A stretch of 64,000 bases of DNA. Origin: Nephrocerus scutellatus (taxonomy: Eukaryota > Arthropoda > Insecta > Diptera > Pipunculidae). A model generated the notes under the pieces. The model was not told the origin of the DNA, made no database searches, and was given only the letters and a program-made list of their open reading frames with translations. Location: NCBI GenBank assembly GCA_947095585.1, contig OX352762.1, forward strand, positions 8,411,969-8,475,968, read 5' to 3'. Positions 22,021 to 33,970 of the stretch are shown one piece after another. How positions within the stretch are numbered: the first letter of the stretch is position 1; every line of letters begins with the position of its first letter. A program made the position numbers and the translations under genes.

Positions 22021-25000
22021 ATGACGGCCGGTTCATGGATATCATGCATGGATTTCATACTCAAAAGAGGGTTCTTACATTTGGGCATTTTCATTGGAAA
22101 ACATCCAGGATATTTCATAATAGTGCCAGTGTTCTTAACATTGCTCTGCATGACTGGGTAAGTGTCATGTCACGAATTGTTACAGCTAATTAGGAGTAAT
22201 TTTATTAAAAAAAAAAAAAATCCGTTCTTCCATGGGAATAACAGTCTCCCGGTTGTCTACTTCGATCTTATTATGTTCCATAAATCAAACCGTAATGGCG
22301 GCATATTTTTAAAAAAAAATTATATTAACTTCAAGTGCCATAATTTTTAAATTCTATATCTTAACATCGCATGCCCATGTGTTTGTCTGTCTTTCTGTTG
22401 AGAGTCCTTTACATAAAAATATTAATTTCCATCCCATTCCAGATACCAACACATGAAGTACGAAATCGATCCAGAATATTTATTTTCACCGATTAACGGG
22501 CAGGCACAGGCAACTCGCGCTAATGTGGAAAAATATTTTAAAATGAATTACACAAACCGCTTTAATGCTGAACGATTAACAAGGCCAGGTAAGTCTGGGG
22601 AGTGACAATGCATTAGCGTTTTGCTTGACAAAGCGTACTTACATTAATGTTTTTTTTACTCTAATACGAGTACCGCATTTAATTGGTAAGGTAAGGCATT
22701 GAGTCATCATCATCATAGTTGGGTATTTAGTCATCATCGTATTTGGCTCTACAACCGTGTCGTGGTCTCCCGCAAACAATCTCTTAACTGCGGTTTCTTT
22801 GACGTTCAACTCAATTATACTCGCAACTCGCCATAATCATGAATAAGCACACGATTTAACAATTTTTGTAATTTTTCCAAATTTTTGATCAATGTTCGCG
22901 TTCTTTCCAGTGCAAACAAGGGTTAAACTGAAATAGCCCTGGGGTCGATTCCCAAACTGTGAAGCTGTAAAGTAATATATTTAATATCATTTCAATTTTC
23001 AATTGAATTAGTAAAAAACCACTTCATAGCTTCACAGATCGGGAATCGATCCCCTTTATTCGTTTTCCCAACCCATCCGAATTACTCGTGGATCAACTCA
23101 AGCACACAAGCATACCATTGAGCACATTTTCAGACGTACGCAACAATATGGAAGTCCTGGGATATGGTCTTTAGGGACTGGAATTTCGGGAACGAAGCTA
23201 TTTCTTAAGCGATTTCTATGAAATTCGGTTTGGGATGCGACTATAAGTCTTGTTCCTATGAAAATTCTGGGATACGGTCATACGGGAATGGAATTTCGGG
23301 AAGTAAGCCACTTCTCAACCGATTTGAAATCTAGCACAGTGATCAAACTATTAGATTTGTTCCTAAGAAAACGCTGGGATATGGTCATTATGGTCTGGAA
23401 TTTTGGGAACTAAGCCACTTATCATTCGATTTGTATGAAATTCGGTATTGCCTTTTGAGGGTCTTTTGAAGGTCTTTTGAGGGTCTTTGGGGGGTCTTTT
23501 GAGGGTCTTTTTTGGTCTTTTGCGGGTATTTTGTGCAGAGTCTTTTGAGGGTTTTTTTGGGTCTTTTGATGAGTCTTTTGGGGTTCTTTTGGATGTCTTT
23601 TGAGGGTCATCTGAGGGTCATCTGGGGTCTTTTATGGGTCTCTTGAGGGTATTTTTGCCCCACAACATCAGAGAAATTTCAAATACACCGCGCGTAAAGA
23701 TTACGCGCACTGTTTGTTTTTTTATAAAACAGCTTGCGGCAGAAATAAAAAAGTTTCAATAAGTTGAAAAGCCAACTTTCGAACGCGCCATACTCGCCAT
23801 GCGCGTCATACGTGGAATCTCAAAGCTTAATTATGAATTTTCATCCCGATAAGTTCAGCCGTCTGGATTGTAGAGTGGACAGACAGAAAGACAGATTTTT
23901 TTATTTTCGCTTTTTCTGACTCAGGAGATACGGTAATGGGTAAATCCCGAGTTCGAAAATTTTCATGATTACTATACTTCCTTTTACTATGTAAAAGAAA
24001 GAAAAATGGAGGTGTGGCCACAATACGACTTTCTTTTTGAGACGAGGCCTTAATCTTCGGTAAATGTATATACTTTTTTTTTATTTTTTATTTTGATTTT
24101 TGTTTATATTTTTTGTTTTCTTGTTAAATTTCTATTCCACTTAACACATTTCTCATAAGTGCTACACTTTTTGAGATATTTGCAAAAACTCGAAAAACTA
24201 TCCAAGTAAACTGCCACCTCCGGTTGTCCGATTTAGGCAAAAATCAACTGGAACCTCCGAATTTAAGTAAAAAAGATTAAATATGAAGTTTCATCTCCAT
24301 CAATTCAGCCGTCTGGGCTGTAGAGTGTACACAGACAGACAGTGATTTTTTGCTTTTTCTGACTTTTACTATGTAAAAGAAAGTATAAAAAATTGCCTCC
24401 CATGCCAAAATATATTTCTGGAAAGAAAAACTATAAAAAAAAATTGCTCCCATACCAGAAATCGAACCGAATTGCTTTTTCTGCAAGGAAAATATAAAAA
24501 AAAATGCTTCCCATACCGGGATTCGAACCAAGAACTTTAGCTGTAAGAAAAATTAAAAAAAATACTTTATAAACAAATCGCAATCGAACCGAAAGGTTTT
24601 TTCTTTAAAAAAATTTTAAAAAATCACTTCCCATACCGGGAATCGAACCCGGGCCTTCTGGGTGAAAGCCAGATATCCTAGCCACTAGACCATATGGGAT
24701 ATGATTATCATGGAGGTAAAATGTTAAGTAAAGCTATGGAAATTCTTTCTTGTTGCATTTTCTTGTATTTCCTTCTGTATTTAATTTTTTTTTAATTTTT
24801 ATTTTAAATTAAAAATTTTTTTGTCATAAAATTAAAGGTCGCTTCGGCCGTGTAATAGCAACAGCAAAAGATGGCAACGATAACATGTTACGCCACCCGA
24901 TATTCATGGAGCTTCAACGATTGGACGACCTTATACAAAATGCGACAGTCGATTGCGATGGTGAGACATTCACATATGAAGACCTTTGCGCCAAATGGGA

Positions 25001-28000
25001 GAATGAGTGCTTCTTGAATGATTTTCTCAGTTTGGAGAACATAATGGACGAGGTAAGTAATTGTAGCAGAATGCTGTTGTTGTTGCCCTTTTTACTTTAC
25101 TCCTTTTTACAACTCTGAACCATCCATACAGGTCGAGACTGGCCAAGTTGATCTGACATTCCCGTTTATGATCAATCCGGTGACATGGAATCCTCACATG
25201 TTTCCGATTTTTTTCGGCGGAACGAAGCGAACAAAAGACAACATCATAACTAGCGTGCCGGCGGTGCAATTGCTGTATTTTCTGAACTCAGATAATAAGC
25301 GATCTGATGCTAAGTGAGTGTGTAAAGTTGTCTTTAATTGAGCTGAACTTATACTTACTAATAAGCCGCCTTGTACTCCTTGCAGAGCCGCTAAATGGGA
25401 GGAGAAATTCCTCGAAATTGTTAGCCATGCCGAGAATTCGGGGCTGCTTAAGCACATTTCGATTGCCTATTTCGCCTCGAGAACTTTGGATTATGAGATG
25501 GAGAAGAATACACTCAGTGTTGTGCAGTATTTTGGGTCTACATTTCTTCTGATGGCTTTTTTTAGGTGGGCGTGTAGCTTCTTGATTGATAAGTTGATGT
25601 TATTTAACGGTTATCGCTTTTCTACTTTAGCGTTATAACCTGCATAATGGGCGATGCTGTCCGTTCGAAACCATGCCTTGGACTTTTGGGTAACATTTCA
25701 GCTGTTATGGCCACTGTGGCTGCCTTCGGTTTTGCCATGTACATGGGCATTGAATTTATCGGAATAAATTTAGCGGCGCCCTTCTTAATGATTGGTAAGT
25801 TGAAGTCAAAAGAAGAATTGGAAAAACAAAAAATGCAATTAACTGAAAATCAAAAATATTTCGAGTTGAAAGAGTTTAGTGTTTTCGTCGACTCATCAAC
25901 TTAATTTTTTCCAAAAATTTAAGGGTCGAATTATCACATACGTGACTGAATGATGTTGATTTGACATGATCGCTTACGTGAACGAGTGACGAGTAGTGAT
26001 CATCCCAATGTAAATACTCGATCACTCGTTAACGTATGAATTTCATTCACTCGTTAACTGATGTCGTAATTCGACCCCAGTCCTTAATGGATTCCTATTA
26101 TTTTAAAAAAAAATTTCTAAAAGTGAGTCAATAATGGATTCCTATTATTTTAAAAAAAAATTTCCAAAAGTGAGTCAATAATGGATCCCTATTATTTAAT
26201 AAAGTTATCGGGTGCATAGGCGGTCAGCCATCAGCAGAATAGGACGAATAACACAGAATGCTCTAGAATTGCAGGTGTCCGTAACTATCTCTGACTGGTG
26301 TAAGTGCGATCAAACCTCCACGTGGTGGTCGCCGGTAATTTTCCTACAATACAGGAATTGCTGAATGATCGGGCAAGTCCTTTCAAAGTAAGGTTGGCGC
26401 GAGGCCAATAACCTCGTCCGTAAAAAACTATTATTACGGAACCCATAATCAGCCTCGGATACACTGATGAACGACGACGACCACGGCAACGAAAATGGCT
26501 AACCGATTTAAGAATTTTCTCATGGAACGTACACTAACTGTATAGAGCTTGAGCTGCACAGCAGCTAGCCGATACCGATAATGGTGTCTTATAAAAATCC
26601 GAATATGACATATATTACAGCATTCATGCAAGACATCATGTGCTCGGGGTAGGGTTTCTAGTCAGCAAAAGAATGCAACCCACCGTTATCGGCATTAAAG
26701 CAATAAATGATCGGCTATGCGCCCTTCGCGTGCGGGGCAGATTTAAAAACATAAGCCTCATAAACGTTCACGCACCTTCAGACGATTCCCCAGATGATGA
26801 AAAGAAGAATTCTTTGAATCAGTCGAACGGGAACTACATGCCTGTCCTCACTATGACGTAGGGTGATATGAATGCCAAAATAGGTAGGGAGCCAGTATTC
26901 AGGCAGTACATTGGCACCCATAGCTTACACGAGAATAGTAATGACAATGAACAACGAGTCATAGAGATGGCAGCAAGCAATAATATGGTCGTGTGGCGAG
27001 TACAAGGATTGTGCATAAAAATATCCACAAAGCCACCTGGGTATCTCCTGATGAGCCACTCGCAACCATATTGACCCGGTGTTGATAGACCGCCGCCACA
27101 ACCCGAACCTGATGACGGTACGAACGTACCGAGGTGCCAACGTCAATTCGGACCACTGTCTCGCTGGTATGGTGCTCCGAGCGCGGATTGCATCATCACG
27201 AAAGACTGCATCCGTGAATCAGATTCGAGTTAACACGGCTGCCCTTCACAACGAACAGACCTGAAACAGGTGCGGTCAAGCGGGAGAGTATGTCCTGGGC
27301 CTAAGGGCTTCCCAGTTTGGCTGTGTGGCTGCCTAGCACCCAATTGCCTGCTATGATAGCCCCGAACCTAAAACTATCTTTCAATGATCTGGAGATCAGA
27401 TCGATTGACTTATTTTTGCTGGAGGTGGGCCACCATATCGCTCTATATATGGAGTAGTTGTCATTTCACCTTAGTTGTGCCTTGTCGGTATCGAAGTTAG
27501 TTTCACTTCCACTTCAGTTGTGCCTTGTTGGTATCGGAGGTTAGATCCGTTCTTTGTAGTAGACAGCTAACACTCTCCGTGGAATCGTTACCCACAGTGA
27601 CGTCAGTAGTTCTGCTTTTTCATTGCCATCTACATCGCTGTGCCCTGGCATCCATACTATAGTTAGCCCATGCTTTGGCTTATCAAAGCCAGTTCAACTT
27701 GACACTGCCTAACAAGCTTCGAGTTATTGCCAGTCGCAACAATGGCTTGAATTGCAGATCGGCTGTCTATACACACATGCCAACCCTTCCAATTTTTTTG
27801 GTACTTTGAGCTAGGGCACTGCATGCCTCCCTAATCGCTATGCTTACCTCCAATCAATGCAGAATATGACCAAAAGAGAGTTCTCGAATCACATGAAATA
27901 CTGTTTGTTTGATTTATAAAAAAAAGTACTATCCTTAAACGAGAGAGTCCTTAAGAAATGAGCAATATATTTGTCTTATTTGAGCTTTGTGGGTGTTCTG

Positions 28001-31000
28001 TGAATATTCAGAATCGCTAGAGATGGGGAATTAAATATTGACCTATCGATTTCTCGATCATTTAAAAATACATTTTGAAAAAAAAATCCCTTAAAGAACC
28101 ACTAACATAAAACTAATTTTTCCATTCATACAGGCATCGGTATTGATGACACCTTTGTAATGCTGGCCGCTTGGCGACGAACCAGCCCGGAGTTATCCGT
28201 TCCCGAGCGCATGGGCCGGACAATGTCAGAGGCGGCAGTTTCCATCACGATCACCTCACTTACCAATATGATCTCATTCTTTATCGGCGTCATCAGTCCG
28301 TTTCGGTCTGTGCAGATTTTCTGCAGCTATTCCGGGTTTGCTGTGGTCTTCACATTTCTGTGGCATGTGACATTCTTTGGCGCATGCATGGCCGTGTCTG
28401 GATATCGTGAACAGAAAAATCTTCATGCAATCTTTGGGTTCCGTGTGCAACCGATGTCTGTTGCTATCAAAGGTAAGTCGAAGTGGGATGCAGCAGGTAT
28501 TTTACTTTAATTTGGTTGAAATAAAAAAAAACCAGTAAATTGGTATATTTCCATTAAAGTTCCTTATTCTTTCTTCAATTGAGACCAATAAGCTATCCAC
28601 GCGCACCTAAAATACGCTCTAATTGTCCTGTCTGTATACCGCATATATACCTCAAGTATTAAAAAACGGTAGTCCTTTTGAGATGGTTTTCTGATGCGTT
28701 GATTATTAATAAATTCGTCTCTTGGAATATCTTAGCCCCGGTGTACTTTTCTACTGTGATAGATGATGTTGTTTTGATGTGACAATTGCGACAACTGACA
28801 CAACAAAAGGTGTCTGGTTAATACGTCCGTTGTTTGCTGCCAGCGTTCTATGTAGTGTTACTTGATGAACTGTTGAATATCGCTCGTATATGTTGAATAA
28901 AAATATGCGCCAAAATGCTATATTGCTGCTGATGTAGAGCCCCATCTGAAATTGGGTGATTTCGTCAGTTTGATTGGCCAGCCCGAACGCTGCCATGTCA
29001 CTGCTTTTGTTGACGTATTTGCAAATGCGCCATTTTGATTGTGGTTGTGTAACCACCGTCATTCGCCTTTCTTCGCCTATACAGAAGATATCCATCGCCT
29101 TCTGTTTGAGTTTCTTGTCTTGCCTTCTTTCATGCATTCGGTCAAACCATTCCATAACCTGCCATTACATTGTTTTTTTTTTGTTAATGTCCCTGGTTAT
29201 CTCGAACTTTATACAATCGCATAAAGCGCTTGTAGCACTGCTTTGTCTTTGGATTTGGTATCTATCTGCATTGTACCTTAACTTTCATAGAATAGCTTAC
29301 TTAGTCTTATCAATCAATCTATTTGTAATTTAAAATTTCATGTCAATATAAAAGCTACTTTTCTCCAACTTTTTGCAGAGAAGCGTAACTGCTTGTACAA
29401 AGCGTTCCTGGCCGGTGGCATCAACAGGGATGACCCAGACAACCCCATCGACAACAAGGATCACATGTTGATGGCATTCTTTAAATACAATCTGACTGTT
29501 GTGATCAACAATAAATGGTGCAAGCTCCTTATCATAATGACTTTTGCTGCGTATCTCGGTGGTGCATGCTTTGGCATCACCCAAATCAAGGAGGGTCTTG
29601 ACCGTCGCAAATTATCACACCCAGATTCTTATGCAGTGGAGTTTTTCAACCGTGAAGATAAATACTATGGCGAGTTTCCGTACAGAATTCAGGTAATTAC
29701 ACAGACACAGACATAGACACACCAAAATACTTTTATTGTCTTTATGAAATTTCCTTTCGAACCAGGTTCTGATCGACGGAGAGACACAATATTCCAGTCA
29801 GTTAGTTCAGAGCCAGCTTGAAACTTTGACACACAGGTTGGAAGCGACTCCGTACATCTCGTCGTCGGGATATACCGAATCATGGATGCGATCGTTCATA
29901 TCGTTTTACGAACAGAGCGAATACTCTGGCAACGTGTCGATCAACGATGAGGAAGCATTTGTTGAAAATTTGAAAGAACTTTGGCTCACTTCGTACAATC
30001 AATTCACTTTGGATTTGCGATTCAATGAGAATGGCACAAAAATTCTCGCCTCAAGATTTTTCATTCAGGCTGTCAACATTACACATACAAATCAAGCGAG
30101 AGAAATGGTTCAACATTTGCGCCAAATCTGTAAGGATTCCCCACTGAACGCTTCGATTTTCCATCCATATTTTATATTCTTCGATCAATATGACTTGGTT
30201 CGGCCGACATCGCTGCAGGCGATGGTTATCGGAGCGCTCACTATGATGGTGATTTCATTCATTTTCATTCCGAACATTTTGTGCTCTCTGTGGGTGGCCT
30301 TCTCAGTGATCTCCATTGAGTTGGGTGTCGCCGGATACATGGCTCTTTGGGATGTGAACTTGGACTCGATATCGATGATTAATCTGATTATGTGCATTGG
30401 TTTCTCGGTGGACTTTACAGCGCACATTTGCTACACATACATGTCGTCGAAGAAAAAATATCCCTCGGCTAGGGTACGTGAGTCATTGTATTCCCTGGGA
30501 CTGCCGATTCTGCAGGGATCGATTTCGTCAATTCTCGGTATAGTTGCACTCCTTCTAGCCGAGAGTTATATATTTATGGTATTTTTCAAAATGGTCTTTT
30601 TGGTGATCTTTTTCGGTGCGATGCATGCCCTTTTCTTGTTGCCCGTTTTGTTGTCTCTCTTCGGGCCGGGATCACTGCAGACATGGACTGGCAGGGACAA
30701 TGGCTCGGATGAGGATAAAACATCCAAAAGTAATAATGATTTTACACCACATCCATTTTACGTGTCATACCCACAAATGGGGGTGAATTCTACATTCGAA
30801 TCAAAGAGATATCTCTGGGACGGCGAGGAAAAAGATCTTGGAATTGGCAGCTCAGAAGATTGCTTTTCGGAGAGCAGTAGTAATCGTAGTCATCTCGTGA
30901 AGGGCCGACAACAATTTGCCCATCATGATTTTTTGTACTCAAATTCCCAATCACAGTTCTACCCAAACCCAGAACTGCATGGCAAACGACAGACGATGCT

Positions 31001-31367
31001 GGAATGGAGAACCCAATTAGAAGAGGAGCAGAGGCAAAAACAAAGACAACTAACACTGCAACGTCACCAATTGCCGGCGAAAATGTTTGCCAAGGATCGA
31101 TCTCGTGGACGATTTCGCCAAACCGACGCGAGGAACAACTATCAGGCATCATCATCCACAGCAAAACGATGCAACAGACGTCGATCCTCAGAAGACTTAC
31201 GATTACAGCAACTACAGCGACTTGCATATCCTAACGTTCATCTCTATTCAACGCCGGAATATTTTCCATATCATGCCATGTCTCACCGGCCACATTCCGG
31301 GCGTTCTTTATCACATCATAATCTGTATTATCCGCCGCACGTTCCCCATGTCGCATACTACCAATGA
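22021..31367 (+). CDS. Ptr: Patched-related (Ptr-like) sterol-sensing-domain membrane protein, nine coding exons
   Basis: Exons: 22021-22157, 22443-22588, 24838-25052, 25132-25313, 25386-25565, 25631-25794, 28134-28472, 29379-29692 and 29766-31367. All junctions are GT-AG, and phases join to one 1,092-residue frame. The start MTAGSWISCMDFILKRGFLH is followed by TM1 (about 30-46) and a large extracellular loop. TM2-6 form a sterol-sensing domain (about 268-420) with the RND-type GIDD motif at 344-347. A second loop and second TM block follow, with GFSVD at 771-775 in place of GIDD. A cytoplasmic tail of about 230 residues is rich in Ser, Gln, Arg and His. Known Patched/Ptr proteins are plasma-membrane RND-type proteins linked to sterol handling and Hedgehog-type signalling. 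The exact ligand here is unknown, and the Ptr assignment is by overall resemblance. No frame damage is visible, so the gene is probably active. Confidence 0.93.
22683..22860 (-). pseudogene. RTE family A LINE 3' tail fragment in Ptr intron
   Basis: A TCATCATCATCAT run, then TTTGGCTCTACAACCGTGTC and TCTCCCGCAAACAATCTCTT, parallel the 3' end of the element at 14472-14540 (TTTGGGTCCACAACTGGGGC...CTCCTGCAAAATATCTCT). Only the 3' terminus is present. Confidence 0.6.
22941..23054. repeat. Palindromic MITE-like element, 114 bp
   Basis: The left end GGGGTCGATTCCCAAACTGT then GAAGCTG mirrors the right end, which read in reverse complement gives GGGGATCGATTCCCGATCTG then TGAAGCTA. The arms are about 30 bp with an AT-rich centre. 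It is non-coding. Confidence 0.65.
23145..23450. repeat. Degenerate tandem repeat, period 107-110 bp
   Basis: GGGATATGGTC or GGGATACGGTC recurs near 23159, 23269 and 23376, each followed by GGAATTTCGGGAA.TAAGCCA and a GATTT..ATGAAATTCGG block. The same unit is tandem at 52080-52345. Confidence 0.75.
23450..23660. repeat. Low-complexity GGGTCTTTTGA tract
   Basis: Irregular repetition of GGGTCTTTTGAGGGTCTTTT-like words. The complementary form (CCCCAAAAGACC) occurs at 43660-44020, and a related CTCAAGACCCC form at 60690-61195. Confidence 0.8.
24390..24627 (-). repeat. Series of decayed tRNA-Glu 3' halves next to the intact tRNA gene
   Basis: Four spaced partial copies of the tRNA 3' half are seen as CTCCCATGCC (24398), CTCCCATACCAGAAATCGAACC (24448-24469, read in two parts), TTCCCATACCGGGATTCGAA (24508), and CAATCGAACCG (about 24580). 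A-runs separate them, and the intact gene starts at 24628. Decay increases with distance from the gene. Confidence 0.65.
24628..24699 (-). tRNA. tRNA-Glu (anticodon TTC)
   Basis: The 72-nt cloverleaf begins TCCCATATGGTCTAGTGGCT and ends CCCGGTATGGGAA. The anticodon loop lies in CTGGCTTTCACCCAG (TTC), and the B box is GGTTCGATTCC. The acceptor stem pairs TCCCATA with TATGGGA. A T-run just after the 3' end on the minus strand is a Pol III terminator. It lies antisense inside a Ptr intron (22589-24837). Confidence 0.95.
25923..26077. repeat. Palindromic MITE, copy 1, in Ptr intron
   Basis: It starts GGGTCGAATTATCACATACG and ends with the inverse GTCGTAATTCGACCC. Inside is GAACGAGTGACGAGTAGTGA, then TCATCCCAATGTAAAT and CGATCACTCGT. 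A second copy is at 41796-41958. No ORF. Confidence 0.82.
26086..26210. repeat. 47-bp tandem repeat, about 2.6 units
   Basis: AATGGATTCCTATTATTTTA followed by an A-run and GTGAGTCA recurs at 26086, 26133 and 26180, exactly 47 bp apart. Confidence 0.88.
26480..27300 (+). pseudogene. RTE family A LINE, APE-type endonuclease domain relic in Ptr intron
   Basis: The plus frames read LGVGFLVSKRMQPTVIGIKA, LRVRGRFKNISLINVHAPSD, then after a stop GDMNAKIGREPVFRQYIGTH and VIEMAASNNMVV. A DHCL-like segment follows near 27150 (NSDHCLAGMVLRARI). These are APE-endonuclease blocks, the nuclease that nicks target DNA for retrotransposition. It ends at QIRVNTAALHN, exactly where the 63026-64000 copy starts to be readable, so both belong to one family. 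Several stops and shifts make it inactive. Such relics are often mislabelled craniofacial development protein 2. Confidence 0.85.
27310..27840 (-). pseudogene. LINE RNase H domain relic (R1/LOA/I type) in Ptr intron
   Basis: On the minus strand near 27780 one reads CIDSRSAIQAIVATGN (in part frame-shifted), then LVRQCQVEL and, near 27665-27620, IVWMPGHSDVDGNEKAE, the typical RNase H end 'VWVPGH..I.GNE.AD'. The frame is broken repeatedly. A related domain on the plus strand is at 49340-49620. Confidence 0.65.
28473..29378. other. Ptr intron without recognised repeat
   Basis: It contains a 134-codon minus-strand frame (28751-29155) with no motif I recognise, and T-rich stretches. Nothing else is supported. 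Confidence 0.4.
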
Positions 31368-31425
31368 TTTTCGGTCAGAGTACCTATTTTTTATTATTGC
31401 AAATACGACTAAGAAAGGAAAATTT

Positions 31426-31488
31426 AATAAAATACCAGCATTAGCTGAATTTTTAACATTGTAGCTATTTTGTAGAATAAACAATAAA
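31426..31488 (+). terminator. Polyadenylation signals of Ptr
   Basis: AATAAA occurs at 31426-31431, 31476-31481 and 31483-31488, the last pair followed by a GT-rich stretch (TTGTCTTGATGTGGG). They lie 59-121 bp after the Ptr stop codon. Confidence 0.6.
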
Positions 31489-32114
31489 CTCTTGTCTTGA
31501 TGTGGGTTTTTGAGTGAAGCATAACGTCAACCAAATTGTGATGACTGATAAGTATGGCATGACAACCAATGAGAAATTCGATTCGCACAAAAAAGGCATT
31601 TTTTTAAATATCAGAAAAACAGAAAAATAATAGCTCTTTCTTTACAGAGTAAAGCTGAGATTTACGCCTCCTTGTTTCGGTTTGGTGGTTTGTTTGCAAA
31701 GCATTCACCATGAAAACCGTCTTACTTTGAAAGCTTACCCTTGGGTATTGTTTCGGGTAAAGTTTAAGCTAATCGAAAGAGGCATAAAAATCAGACAATT
31801 GTTTTTCTGATCAGATCTGTCAAATCAAAAATATTATCTTTTGTGTTTTCTCTATGGGTCTGCTTTTTTATTCAACCATAGCGAGCAGTGTTCGTCAAAA
31901 TTGTACGCGGTGTTTTTTTATTCAACCGAAGTAATTTTACTCTGTACGATGTGTTTTTTTGTGAACTGTGCACGACAGGGTGTAGACCGTTTTCCATTTC
32001 TTAAACTGAAATAAATATCATCGAGAAGGTGCATTTTAATGCTTACGCTTGACGCTGATTTTTAACGTCAAATGCGGCAACCTTTTAAAATTTCGAAAAA
32101 ATATAGCGTCAAAG

Positions 32115-32660
32115 CTATACATTGTTTAGCTTTTTTCGGGTATTATTAGCGTTCAAGATATACTTAACTCCTTCAGATCTGGCTACTATTTACAAGGCAT
32201 ATATTCGCCCTCAACTTGAATACAACTGTATTGTCTGGGCAGGTGCCCCCAAGTCCACATTGCATCTACTAGACAGAATTCAGAACCGCGTGATAAAACT
32301 TATTGGTGACGTAAATAACGCGAAAATAATCAAATCACTGTCACTGTTTTATCGCTTTTTCCACAAGCGGTGTTCAAAAAAAATATCCAGATGCATCCCG
32401 CCTATTCTTAAACCCATCCGTAATAGGGCCCATTAGGGCTATCTTCGGACGTTCTAACCAATTCAGAGATTCCTTCTTCTTTATCCGCACAATAATGATG
32501 TGGAATGAATTGCCTGATTCTGTGTTTCCACATTTGATATGATCTGCAGTCATTTAAGACACGCGTGCATAGACATCTCATATTTTCCTCTTCCTAATTA
32601 ACTAACGCCCACGCTGTGCTAAGCATTTTAAGGGTGCAAATCCATTTAGCGTGTGAAACC
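32115..32660 (+). pseudogene. CR1/Jockey-type LINE, 3' end
   Basis: The frame from 32122 reads LTPSDLATIYKAYIRPQLEY, then NCIVWAGAPKSTLHLLDRIQ and NRVIKLIGD, the thumb region of CR1/Jockey LINEs. A stop and frame shifts follow, then a C-terminal block near 32490-32530 (MMWNELPDSVFP). The 3' terminus has AACGCCCACGCTGTGC and AAGGGTGCAAA, repeated at 33885-33950. Confidence 0.78.
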
Positions 32661-33845
32661 GAAACTAACCCAAATGTCAAAACCAACTGAGAAATTAATC
32701 CACTTGCACCCTCTTCGCCATCTTGCTGAGTAAACGAAACCTTACACTGTTTGGTGCTCTCACAATGAAAAACTTAATACTTAAGACTTACAGGATTGTA
32801 TGGATTTTGGTATTGACAAAAAAAATGTTTTGCTCATTATGTTGGAAATCCATAAAATCCGGCTTAGTTAAGGCGCGCACTGTAGTATTGAGCGAGTAGC
32901 GTGGCAGTAGCACCGTTACAAAACTATACCTTTAATAACAAAATCGACCATACCATAGATATACTTTACAAATAGGACAAAAATACGAGAGAGAAATCTT
33001 ATCAATTCCATAAAACCAAATGAACAACCAATTGCAGTTGTCAAAAAACATTCACCATTTTTTTAGAGTAAAAAGATCATATCCAAAAAGTATCGAAGTA
33101 AAAAAACGACTCAGAAATTAATTTTGCTCGGGAAATTCAATAATAACTCATATCTGAATGTTTGACATTTAAATTATCTCTCCAATTACCCCAAAATGAA
33201 AAAAGCCGACCTTTGTGGTGGGAAAAACTGTTCGTTTGCCTTTTTTTTTTGAGGAATCGGAGATAACAGAGAAATTATAATTCCGATAAATACAAAAATG
33301 GTTTTCTCTGCTCAGATCTGTTAGGTCAAATAAATAAACTTTTTATATCTTAAATTCCTAAAAACCAAAAAACTAACCGAACAGAACTAAGAAATTCCGT
33401 TAAATATTCTGCCATCTATGTGTAAAAGTATTGTGGGCATTCATTATTTGATTTTTAAATGCCAGCCCTGAGATGATGCCATGTGCAGTAAAATAACAAA
33501 TGGTTGCACGACGCACCATAAGCGGGCAGGGCATCAACAAACAAACTAAGAATCTCTCGCGAAAACGAATCAAAACAAAAAAGGAAAAATCATTGGAAAT
33601 GGAAATATTTATAACGAAAGCGATAGAAGAAAAACAACTTTAGTGGAGATTGACGTTAAACCGTGGTTTCATTCAGTGCTGCCGTCTTAGCATTTTCAAC
33701 AGGATGCATTGCTGAAATCTTTGGGGATCCAAAAATAGCAAAGTCAAAAGAGACCGAATAAAGCTTAAGTGTTTTTAAACATTTATTCAATAAAAAATAT
33801 ATACACAAATTGAAAATTATATAAAAATTAAATTAAAAATAAGTA
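32661..33845. other. Unassigned intergenic sequence
   Basis: AT-rich, with no gene or recognised repeat. Confidence 0.45.
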
Positions 33846-33849
33846 TATG

Positions 33850-33970
33850 AAAAACATAATAGACATCTCCTCTCTTCTTCACCCTTTCCTTAACGCCCAC
33901 CCTGTGCCAAGAATATAGCCGAACATAATAAGGGTGCGAACCACTTTTCGCGTGCGCAAATTATAAAAAA
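33850..33970 (+). pseudogene. Second copy of the CR1/Jockey-type LINE 3' terminus
   Basis: AACGCCCACCCTGTGCCAAG and AAGGGTGCGAACC match 32595-32640. Only the extreme 3' end is present, as expected from 5' truncation. Confidence 0.6.

Noticed and set aside
26640..27300. Possible host gene resembling craniofacial development protein 2
   Set aside because: The matching blocks are the APE endonuclease of an RTE LINE, frame-broken inside an intron.
28751..29155. 134-codon minus-strand frame in a Ptr intron
   Set aside because: No family recognised; no promoter or splice evidence. Possibly old transposon sequence.
30790..31227. 145-codon minus-strand frame
   Set aside because: It lies antisense within the last Ptr exon and shows no motif; it is a shadow of the real gene.
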